From Sphingomonadales bacterium UBA1936 (GTDB taxonomy: Bacteria > Pseudomonadota > Alphaproteobacteria > Sphingomonadales > Sphingomonadaceae), in the NCBI GenBank assembly GCA_002336985.1, contig DDFE01000261.1:1-6640 (forward strand): a stretch of DNA of 6,640 nucleotides. The letters run 5' to 3'. The notes beneath the pieces were generated by a model. The model was not told where the DNA came from. It worked only from the letters and a program-made list of their open reading frames with translations, and ran no database searches. The translations under genes and the position numbers were made by a program. The stretch's first letter is position 1. The number at the start of each line of letters is the position of its first letter. Of this stretch, positions 1 to 6,219 are shown in pieces.

Positions 1-1
1 T

Positions 2-1360
2 GCGGGTAGCGGCGGGGCGAAGGTCCAGTCCGCCCTCGGTATTCGATACGGCCGGGCCGACCGGTTTTGTCCTCCGGTCGCGGTAGCTCGCGACCTGACG
101 GGCACGACGGGGTTCGGGACCGTGTCGCCTCAAAGGTCGGTAACGGCTCAGGCGCAGTCCGAAGACTGCCTGATGCTCAATGTCTGGTGGCCGACACCGC
201 GACCGGGCCGCCGTCCCGTCATGTTTTACATCCACGGCGGCGCGTATTCGAACGGTACCGGCAACGATCCCCTGACCGACGGGGCGCGACTGGCCGGGCG
301 TGGCGACGTTGTCGTGGTGACGGTCAATCACCGGCTGAATGCATTCGGCTACCTGTCGCTCGGGCGGATCGATCCGCGATTCCCCGACAGCGGTAATGTG
401 GGGCAACTCGACCTTGTGCTCGCCCTGCAATGGGTACGCGACAACATCGCGGCCTTCGGCGGCGATCCGGGAAATGTGACCGTGTTCGGCCAGTCGGGCG
501 GCGGTGCGAAGATCGCGACATTGATGGCCATGCCGGTTGCCAAAGATCTGTTCCACAAGGCGATCACGATGAGTGGCCAGCAGGTGACGGCTTCCGGTCC
601 GTTGAATGCCGAACGGCGGGCGAGGGCCTATTTGCGGACGCTCAACGGCAATGTACGCGGCGCATCGGTCGAAGCGCTCGTGGCCGCACTGGACACGACC
701 GACCCCGTGTTGGGCGGCGGTTTGTACTTCGGTCCGGTTCTCGATGGCCGCAGTCTGACTCGCCATCCGTTCTGGCCGGATGCCGCTCCCCAAGGCTTGG
801 GCATTCCGATGATGATGGGAAATTGTATCGCGGAGACGCGGGCGTTCTTCCCGCCCGATCACCCGAAGCTGCAAGGACTGGATTGGTCGAACCTGTCGTC
901 GCGGGCCGGTCCGGAACTGCGCGTCGATATCGATCCAGATATGGTCGTGCGCACCTATCGCGACTGGTTCCCGAACCTGTCGCCGGTGGAAATATTCATA
1001 AAGGCGACGACGGCCGGCCGCAGTTGGCGCGGGCAGGTTATCGAGGCCGAGGAACGGGCAAAGGCTGGCGCTCCGGCGTTCGTCTACCAACTCGATTTCG
1101 AGAATGCGATGCACACGGGCGACATCGGCCTGGCGTTCGGGACCAAGCCGTCGATGACGCCCGTGCAACAGGCGGTCAGCGACCGGATGATGGACACATT
1201 CGTGCGGTTCGCCCGAACCGGCAATCCCGGCTGGCCCGCCTATGACCTGCAGACGCGACGGACGATGGTGTTCGACGCCGTGCCGCACCTCGAAAGCGAT
1301 CCGCGGCGGCGCGAACGGCTGTTGTTCGGCGTCGTTCCTTATATCCAGCCGGGAACCTAG
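2..1360 (+). CDS. Type-B carboxylesterase (alpha/beta hydrolase), 5'-truncated
   Basis: The frame is open back to the window edge, so the true start lies upstream. The GTG at 122 is not a credible start because family sequence precedes it (a GIRYG...RFCPP stretch, visible residues 13-25, where esterases have GIPYA...RF.PP). 452 residues are visible; probably only some tens of N-terminal residues, including any signal peptide, are missing. Seen in order: SEDCLMLNVW (visible 53-62), oxyanion-hole HGG (78-80), nucleophile elbow GQSGGG with Ser165 (codon 494-496), a likely acid Glu278 in a CIAETR segment, and His371 in MHTGD (codon 1112-1114). The triad therefore looks complete. The elbow differs from the common GESAGG. 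The family hydrolyses carboxylic esters. Beside a pectate lyase and GH43, removal of acetyl or feruloyl groups from plant polysaccharide is a reasonable inference, but the substrate cannot be read from sequence. It converges on the cupin gene and shares CTAG with its stop. Confidence 0.93.
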   Translation, partial: AGSGGAKVQSALGIRYGRADRFCPPVAVARDLTGTTGFGTVSPQRSVTAQAQSEDCLMLNVWWPTPRPGRRPVMFYIHGGAYSNGTGNDPLTDGARLAGRGDVVVVTVNHRLNAFGYLSLGRIDPRFPDSGNVGQLDLVLALQWVRDNIAAFGGDPGNVTVFGQSGGGAKIATLMAMPVAKDLFHKAITMSGQQVTASGPLNAERRARAYLRTLNGNVRGASVEALVAALDTTDPVLGGGLYFGPVLDGRSLTRHPFWPDAAPQGLGIPMMMGNCIAETRAFFPPDHPKLQGLDWSNLSSRAGPELRVDIDPDMVVRTYRDWFPNLSPVEIFIKATTAGRSWRGQVIEAEERAKAGAPAFVYQLDFENAMHTGDIGLAFGTKPSMTPVQQAVSDRMMDTFVRFARTGNPGWPAYDLQTRRTMVFDAVPHLESDPRRRERLLFGVVPYIQPGT

Positions 1361-1740
1361 GGCTTGACGGGATAGGCGATGATCAGCGCCAGCGGCGCCT
1401 TGCCGACCTGCCGGATGCCGACGACCGCACCGTCATAGAGATAGGCGGCCATGCCCGGCTTCAGCGGTTTCTTCGTGCCGTCCGAACTTACCTCACCCTC
1501 GCCGGACAGGACGTAATAGACCTCGTCATGCGCGATGGGATGCGACCCGATCGCGGCGCCCGGATGCAGCACACGTTTGCGGAACTCCATCGCTCTGGGC
1601 GCCGGCACGGCGTCGCTGATGCGATAGGCGGTACTCATGCCGATGGCGCCGTGCGGCGGCGCCTCTTCGCGCCTGACGTTTACTTCGTCGACGACCACCA
1701 TCGGCGGCGCCGCGGCCAGCAACAACAGGGCGGTAATCAT
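1357..1740 (-). CDS. Small secreted cupin-domain protein, coupled to the upstream lyase
   Basis: 127 residues starting MITALLLLAAAPP, a short hydrophobic leader that probably directs export, although it lacks the usual positive charge. One cupin barrel follows. Motif 1 is readable as GSHPIAHDEVYYVLSGEG, with His67, His71 and Glu73 as likely metal ligands. Motif 2 begins at KPGMAAYLYDG (residues 94-104), but the position where the fourth ligand His is expected reads VVGIRQ, so the metal site may be incomplete. The start is chosen at 1740 because its ATG overlaps the lyase TGA as ATGA and opens directly into the hydrophobic leader. No clear Shine-Dalgarno lies upstream, so translation is probably coupled to the lyase. 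An in-frame ATG at 1839 would add 33 residues that merely overlap the lyase gene. Cupins include the pectin-pathway enzyme KdgF, but this sequence does not match KdgF closely and may act outside the cytoplasm. Specific function unknown. Confidence 0.85.
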   Translation of the reverse strand: MITALLLLAAAPPMVVVDEVNVRREEAPPHGAIGMSTAYRISDAVPAPRAMEFRKRVLHPGAAIGSHPIAHDEVYYVLSGEGEVSSDGTKKPLKPGMAAYLYDGAVVGIRQVGKAPLALIIAYPVKP

Positions 1741-3086
1741 TGCCGCATCGCCGCGTCGCGCGGGCTCAGTTTTTCCTGGATCGGCCCCTTCTGGCCTGGA
1801 TAAAGCCCTGACTTCGGCTCCATGGTCGCAAGGTTCCATGCGGCCTCGACGAACGGCGCGCGCGTCATTTCCTGGACGGGATATGCGCTCCAGTCCTTCT
1901 CGTCGTTGATGATCGAACCGCGTCCTTCAGCAACGAAAAACAACACGCGGATGTCGTCGGCATCGCGATCCCAGGGCCGCGCGCCGGCATGCGCGAGGAC
2001 ATGCGTTTCGACATCGGGCGTCGGAATGACGTCGATCCCGGCGGGCCAGGAAACCGGGTTCGGACTGAGGATCAGTTTTGCCCGCGTTTCGCCATAGCGG
2101 CCGAACATCGGCAGGGGGGCGCCCCATTTGTCGACCGCGATATTGTCCTTGCCGTAATATTCGAGGTCGCCGTCGCCGCCCAGCATCAGGAACGGCAGTC
2201 CCGCAGCCGTCGAGGGGCCGCCGCGCATGACGTTCCCGACCGCGCTCATCTGGCCGTTCTGGTACGGGTTGTTGCCCCATTCCAGCGCCATCAGGTTGTA
2301 ATGGACGGCGCGCAGGCCGGGATCATAGATCAGGTTGTTGATCACCGCACCGCGCACCCCGCCCTTGAACAGGGGGTTCCGCTCCATGTTGTGCGCCCAG
2401 ATATTCCGGTAGAACAATATGTTGGTCGCATTGTCGTGGATCAGCGATCCCTTGGAGTGTTCGCCCTTGGGGTGGCTCGAATCCGCCAGGCCCTCGCTCG
2501 CCAGATTGTATGAGAAGGTCACATTGTGCGTCGTGTTCGCGCGCCATTCGTCGGGTGTCTTGCCGTTAAAGCGCGGCCCCGACGCCGACATGTTCTCGTC
2601 GATCGCCCAGCTGAACGTGTTGTGGTCGATCAGCACGTTGTAAGCGCCAACGGTCGAGAACGCGTCCGCTTCCCATCCGCTTCGCTTGGGCTGGTTGTCG
2701 GCGCCCGTGCGGACACGGATGTGCCGGATGATGACGTCGTGTCCGTGGACGTCGATGCCGCCCTTGATGATGGTGATGCCGGGTGACGGCGCGGTCTGAC
2801 CCGCGATCGTCAGGAAAGGCTCCTTGATCTCAAGAACCGACCGGTGGAGGTCGATGACGCCGCCGACTTCGAACACGATAATACGCGGCCCTTTTTCGGC
2901 GATTGCGGCGCGAAGGGAGCCGGGGCCATCGGGCGCAAGTGTCGTCACCCGGATGATTCGACCGCCCCGTCCGCCCGGCGTTTCCGCCGCCCAGCCGACT
3001 GCGCCCGGAAATGCTGGAGCGGCCATCGAAACCGAGGGAATCGTCAGCAGTGCGGCGGCAAAAACGTGAGAAAACTGCGGTTTCAT
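1737..3086 (-). CDS. Secreted pectate-lyase-like parallel beta-helix protein (PL1-type)
   Basis: 449 residues. The start at 3086 gives a clean Sec signal peptide (MKPQFSHVFAAALLTIPSVSMA, cut near Ala22/Ala23); the same frame stays open to 3719, but that stretch is antisense to the receptor gene and not family-like. The mature protein opens with FPGAVGW and TPGGRGGRIIRVTTL, followed by PGSLRAAI, IIVFEVGGVIDL and LTIAGQTAP, the usual N-terminal pattern of bacterial pectate lyases of this type. The core has EADAFS (Asp141) and VLIDHNTFSWAIDEN (Asp154, Asp163), placed like the calcium-binding acids of family PL1, and HNMERNPLFKGG, where Arg236 is the best catalytic-base candidate, then INNLIYD. 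The family cleaves polygalacturonate by beta-elimination. Location is periplasm or outside the cell. A weak GGAA lies 9 bases before ATG. First gene of a two-gene operon with the cupin. The lyase fold is confident; exact substrate (homogalacturonan or another uronate polymer) is inferred. Confidence 0.9.
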   Translation of the reverse strand: MKPQFSHVFAAALLTIPSVSMAAPAFPGAVGWAAETPGGRGGRIIRVTTLAPDGPGSLRAAIAEKGPRIIVFEVGGVIDLHRSVLEIKEPFLTIAGQTAPSPGITIIKGGIDVHGHDVIIRHIRVRTGADNQPKRSGWEADAFSTVGAYNVLIDHNTFSWAIDENMSASGPRFNGKTPDEWRANTTHNVTFSYNLASEGLADSSHPKGEHSKGSLIHDNATNILFYRNIWAHNMERNPLFKGGVRGAVINNLIYDPGLRAVHYNLMALEWGNNPYQNGQMSAVGNVMRGGPSTAAGLPFLMLGGDGDLEYYGKDNIAVDKWGAPLPMFGRYGETRAKLILSPNPVSWPAGIDVIPTPDVETHVLAHAGARPWDRDADDIRVLFFVAEGRGSIINDEKDWSAYPVQEMTRAPFVEAAWNLATMEPKSGLYPGQKGPIQEKLSPRDAAMRQ

Positions 3087-3110
3087 AGTGCGTTTCCAAT
3101 CCCGACTTGA

Positions 3111-3137
3111 CAGCGTGCCGAGCACGCTGCATTTTTT
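3111..3137 (+). terminator. Terminator-like hairpin plus T-run, + strand, inside the divergent control region
   Basis: An 8-base perfect inverted repeat, CAGCGTGC (3111-3118) and GCACGCTG (3122-3129), encloses a 3-base loop CGA. Two bases later come six T (3132-3137). This is the shape of an intrinsic terminator for + strand transcription. No + strand gene ends near it; the nearest upstream + gene is the esterase ending at 1360. It may end esterase read-through that is antisense to the cupin and lyase genes, protecting the receptor promoter. Read on the minus strand, it would instead be a hairpin in the lyase leader, 25-43 bases before its ATG. Confidence 0.5.
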
Positions 3138-3153
3138 ATGACACCGGTTACTT
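3138..3153. promoter_or_regulatory. Putative LacI/GalR-type operator, lyase side (site 1)
   Basis: ATGACACCGGTTACTT is an imperfect even-length palindrome centred on CC|GG at 3145/3146. Its left half is the strong one. Together with the two preceding T it gives TTATGACACCGGT (3136-3148), an exact 13-base inverted copy of ACCGGTGTCATAA at 3264-3276. It lies about 60 bases before the lyase start, where a repressor could block transcription. Assignment to LacI/GalR rests on the CG centre and length, and is inference. Confidence 0.55.
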
Positions 3154-3162
3154 AACCGGTTA
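3153..3162. promoter_or_regulatory. Putative secondary operator, perfect palindrome (site 2)
   Basis: TAACCGGTTA is a perfect 10-base palindrome centred at 3157/3158, 12 bases from the centre of site 1. Both sites carry ACCGGTTA (3143-3150 and 3155-3162) as a direct repeat, so the two half-sites may bind a second dimer or an alternative register of the same regulator. Confidence 0.4.
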
Positions 3163-3258
3163 GGAGACCATCGCCAAGATGGCCGAAACAGGGAGGATGC
3201 AGCGGCGCTTTCATCGCACGTTGCAAAATAGAACAATTCCTTCCCGCTTTCTCTCCGA

Positions 3259-3274
3259 ATGATACCGGTGTCAT
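3259..3274. promoter_or_regulatory. Putative LacI/GalR-type operator, receptor side (site 3)
   Basis: ATGATACCGGTGTCAT is a 16-base palindrome with one mismatched pair (positions 5 and 12), centred at 3266/3267. It ends 20 bases before the receptor start, overlapping where the transcription start or early leader should be, so bound repressor would block initiation. Its right half plus AA (3264-3276) is the exact reverse complement of the strong half of site 1. This is the best operator candidate in the window; the regulator gene is not present. Confidence 0.65.
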
Positions 3275-3280
3275 AACCGA

Positions 3281-3290
3281 AGGGGTAGGA
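3281..3290 (+). promoter_or_regulatory. Ribosome binding site of the TonB receptor
   Basis: AGGGGTAGGA precedes the ATG at 3295. AGGGG ends 9 bases before the start, and the AGGA inside the same stretch ends 4 bases before it. Either can pair with 16S rRNA. This supports the start at 3295, which is followed at once by a signal peptide. Confidence 0.7.
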
Positions 3291-3294
3291 TAAA

Positions 3295-6195
3295 ATGGCG
3301 AAGCGTTTGAATGTAAAAACCACCATCTGGTTGTTGGGTGCAACCTCGTTCGGCGCGCTTTGCGCCAGCGCAGCGTACGCCCAGACGAGCACGCCACCCT
3401 CCCAGCCGGAAGAAGCTGAAATCGTCGTGACGGGCTTTCGCCAGTCGCTCGAAGCCGCGCTGAATGTTAAGCGCACGGCCGTTTCGGCTGTCGATGCGGT
3501 CGTGGCGGAGGACATCGCCAAATTCCCCGACCAGAACCTTGCAGAATCGCTGCAGCGCATCCCCGGCATCTCTATCCAGCGCGACGCAGGTGAGGGGCGC
3601 GCCATCACGGTACGCGGCCTGGGCGCCCAGTTCACACGCGTTCGCGTCGATGGCATGGAAACCGTCGCCACATCGACCGATGGCGCCAGCGCCAATCGCG
3701 ATCGCGCGTTCGATTTCAACGTATTCGCATCCGAACTGTTCAGCAGCCTGGTCGTTCACAAGACCGCGGAAGCTTCGCTCGACGAAGGATCGCTTGGTGC
3801 TGTCGTCGACCTCAACACTGGTAATCCCCTTGCCGGTAAAAGCGGCTTCCATGGCGCGTTGTCTGTGGTCGGGTCCTACAACGATCTCTCGCAAAAGCTT
3901 GGACCGCGCGTCGCCGGGCTGCTCAGCTACAAGAGCGAGGATGGCGTGTTCGGTGCTTCGGTTTCGGCCGCCTATTCGAAGATCGACACCCTGGAGATGG
4001 GCAACAACAGCGTCCGTTGGGCACAGTCCCGCTTCGATTCCGTCGGCGGTACCCCGTGCTTCTACAACACGACCGGCAGCATCGCGGCCGGCACGCTCGT
4101 CTACACCACGCCTGCCGCGAACAGCGGTGGAACCTATCGCCCCAGCGCAGCGTGCGACGCGGCAACGCTATCCTTCCATCCGCGCATCCCGCGTTACGGC
4201 GAAATCGCGCACAGGCGCGAGCGGCTCGGCCTGACCGGGGCGCTGCAATTCGCGCCTTCGGATGGCACGAAGATCGCGATCGACGCACTTTATTCGCGGT
4301 TCAAGGAGGATCGTGAAGAGAAATGGGGCGAGGTACTTCTTCGTTCGAACGAGCGCGCCATCGACGTCCTGAACCCCGTCTATGACGCCAACAAGAACAT
4401 GATCTCGGCGACGCTGAACGACGTCTATGTCCGCACCGAACATTACCTGCGTCAGAGCAAGACCGAGTTCTATCAGGTCGGTGGCACCTGGGATCAGTCG
4501 ATCACGGACAAGCTGCGTTTCACCCTGTCGGGCGGCATCTCGAAGTCCGATGCGGACATCCCGGTCGAAACGACCATCGTGTTCGACGACCGCGACGCGC
4601 AGGGCTACAAGTACGACTATACCGACATGAAGGCGCCGGTGCTGACGTTCGGCACGCCGAGCGTCTCCGACCCGACGGTCTTTCAGCTCGCCGAAATCCG
4701 CGACCGGCCCTCGAACGTCACCAACGATTTCAAGACCGCGCAGCTGCGCGGCGAGTGGGAGGCTTCGGACGAACTGACGATCAAGGCGGGTGCAGTCTGG
4801 CGGCAGTTCGATTTCTCGTCGGTAGCCTATCTTCGCGACAGTGCGGTCTGCGGCAATGGCGGAACCAGCCTTGTCACCAGTACCTCGGGCACGATCACCT
4901 GCTCGCTCACGAGCGTGTTCGGACCGACCGCCATCTATGGTTTCCCGGTCACCTCGGCCCTGTCGGAAACTTTCACCATCGCCAATGCGGGGCAACCGGC
5001 TGGAACGACGACCTCGTTCGCAATTGCCAATTTGCCAGCAGCGGCTGCGTTCACGCAACTCTACGGCCGTACGGCGACACCCGACACGGGCAATATCCGT
5101 TCGGTACAGGAAACGACCAAAGGGGCCTACCTCCAGATCGACGGCAAGGGCGAGATCGGCGGCCTTGAGTTCGCGATCAACTCGGGCGTGCGGTTCGTAC
5201 GTACCGAACAGAGCTCGACCGGCATCCTGAGCGGTACCACCGTAACCGTGGATCGGGCGTACAACGACTGGTTGCCGTCGATGAACATCGCGCTCTATCC
5301 CTCGCGGCAGGTCATCATTCGTGGCGCCATGGCACGGGTGATCACGCGCCCGACGCTGGGCAACCTGACGCCGGGTGGGACCATCGACGGATTCAACTAC
5401 CGCATCACCTATGGCAACCCGCAGCTCCTGCCGTTCCGCGCGACGAACTACGACCTGAGCGTCGAATGGTATTTCGCGCCGCAGGCCATCTTCTCGGTCG
5501 CGGGCTTCATCAAGAGCGTCGAGAGCTTCCCGGTCAGCCAGGCGTTCACGGATACCTTCGCATCGACCGGCTTGCCCAAATCGGCACTGCCGCCGTCGTC
5601 GCCTGCGTTCATCAACTTCGATCCCCAACAGCTGTACACGATCACCGCGAACGTGAACGGATCGGGCGCGACGCTGAAAGGTGTGGAAATCGCACTACAG
5701 CTGCCGTTCAAGACGTTCACCGACGGGTTCTTCGGCAACTTCGGCATCCTTGCCAACGCCACGTTCATCGACTCCGATGCGACCTACAACGTGCAGGGGC
5801 CGATCACATCCGCGTTCGTAGCAACGACCGGGGCGCTCGGACCGTTCGTCAATGCGACGCGGACCGCAACGCTGTTCGGCGTGTCGAAGGAGGCGTATAA
5901 CGGCACGCTCTATTATGACGATGGCAAGTTCTCGACCCGCGCGTCGGCGAGCTACCGCAGCCGCTACATCGACCAGAACAGCGGCACCGGGAACGTCTTC
6001 GAGGGCTATGGCGCGACCTGGAACGTCGACGCCTCGATGCGGTATAAGGTGACGGACTGGGTGGAACTGTCGGTCGAGGGCAACAACCTGCTCGATACCT
6101 ATCGCTATCGCTACACCGATTTCGATGCCGACCGGAATTACGAGAACAACCACTTCGGCCGCACGATCATGTTCGGCGCCCGGTTCAGGATGTAA
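3295..6195 (+). CDS. TonB-dependent outer-membrane receptor, TonB-Xanth-Caul type
   Basis: 966 residues, a normal length for large sphingomonad and caulobacter receptors. The signal peptide MAKRLNVKTTIWLLGATSFG... ends near Ala29-Gln30 (AYAQ). EEAEIVVTGFRQSL (39-52) is the likely TonB box, and its IVVTGFR.SL form is characteristic of the TonB-Xanth-Caul group. The plug follows (about 58-180) with KFPDQNLAESLQRIPGISI, ITVRGLGAQFTRVRVDGM and SLDEGSLGAVVDLNTG. The rest is beta-barrel, ending GRTIMFGARFRM; the last residue is Met rather than the usual Phe. Four cysteines fall in barrel-region stretches that look like loops: Cys255 and Cys287, Cys519 and Cys536. Such receptors import oligosaccharides across the outer membrane using TonB-ExbBD energy. 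With a pectate lyase divergent and GH43 downstream, the ligand is probably a plant cell-wall oligosaccharide, but the identity is inference. First gene of the rightward operon. Confidence 0.96.
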   Translation: MAKRLNVKTTIWLLGATSFGALCASAAYAQTSTPPSQPEEAEIVVTGFRQSLEAALNVKRTAVSAVDAVVAEDIAKFPDQNLAESLQRIPGISIQRDAGEGRAITVRGLGAQFTRVRVDGMETVATSTDGASANRDRAFDFNVFASELFSSLVVHKTAEASLDEGSLGAVVDLNTGNPLAGKSGFHGALSVVGSYNDLSQKLGPRVAGLLSYKSEDGVFGASVSAAYSKIDTLEMGNNSVRWAQSRFDSVGGTPCFYNTTGSIAAGTLVYTTPAANSGGTYRPSAACDAATLSFHPRIPRYGEIAHRRERLGLTGALQFAPSDGTKIAIDALYSRFKEDREEKWGEVLLRSNERAIDVLNPVYDANKNMISATLNDVYVRTEHYLRQSKTEFYQVGGTWDQSITDKLRFTLSGGISKSDADIPVETTIVFDDRDAQGYKYDYTDMKAPVLTFGTPSVSDPTVFQLAEIRDRPSNVTNDFKTAQLRGEWEASDELTIKAGAVWRQFDFSSVAYLRDSAVCGNGGTSLVTSTSGTITCSLTSVFGPTAIYGFPVTSALSETFTIANAGQPAGTTTSFAIANLPAAAAFTQLYGRTATPDTGNIRSVQETTKGAYLQIDGKGEIGGLEFAINSGVRFVRTEQSSTGILSGTTVTVDRAYNDWLPSMNIALYPSRQVIIRGAMARVITRPTLGNLTPGGTIDGFNYRITYGNPQLLPFRATNYDLSVEWYFAPQAIFSVAGFIKSVESFPVSQAFTDTFASTGLPKSALPPSSPAFINFDPQQLYTITANVNGSGATLKGVEIALQLPFKTFTDGFFGNFGILANATFIDSDATYNVQGPITSAFVATTGALGPFVNATRTATLFGVSKEAYNGTLYYDDGKFSTRASASYRSRYIDQNSGTGNVFEGYGATWNVDASMRYKVTDWVELSVEGNNLLDTYRYRYTDFDADRNYENNHFGRTIMFGARFRM

Positions 6196-6219
6196 CCCCG
6201 TCTTGCGGCAGGGCACGTA

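Noticed and set aside
122..124. GTG as the esterase start
   Set aside because: Family-conserved sequence continues upstream to base 2 with no stop, so the gene begins before the window.
430..1245. 271-residue + strand frame overlapping the esterase
   Set aside because: A shifted reading of the esterase gene, rich in Arg and Gly, while the esterase frame carries all catalytic motifs.
3156..3178. Minus-strand TTGGCG, 17 bases, TAAGTA as a lyase promoter
   Set aside because: Both hexamers are weak matches and the spacing alone is not enough evidence.
3168..3182. CCATC/GATGG inverted repeat beside the operators
   Set aside because: A five-base stem with a five-base loop is expected by chance and shares nothing with the CCGGT sites.
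3221..3250. TTGCAA at 3221 as a -35 box for the receptor
   Set aside because: No convincing -10 hexamer lies about 17 bases downstream (CCGCTT). The promoter cannot be placed from sequence alone.
3087..3719. N-terminal extension of the lyase frame by 211 residues
   Set aside because: It would cross the control region and run antisense to the receptor signal and plug. The sequence is not lyase-like, and a clear signal peptide begins at 3086.
4168..5628. 486-residue open frame on the minus strand inside the receptor gene
   Set aside because: Arg-, Asp- and Ala-rich translation without recognisable motifs, lying opposite a clear receptor gene. Long antisense frames are expected in GC-rich coding DNA.
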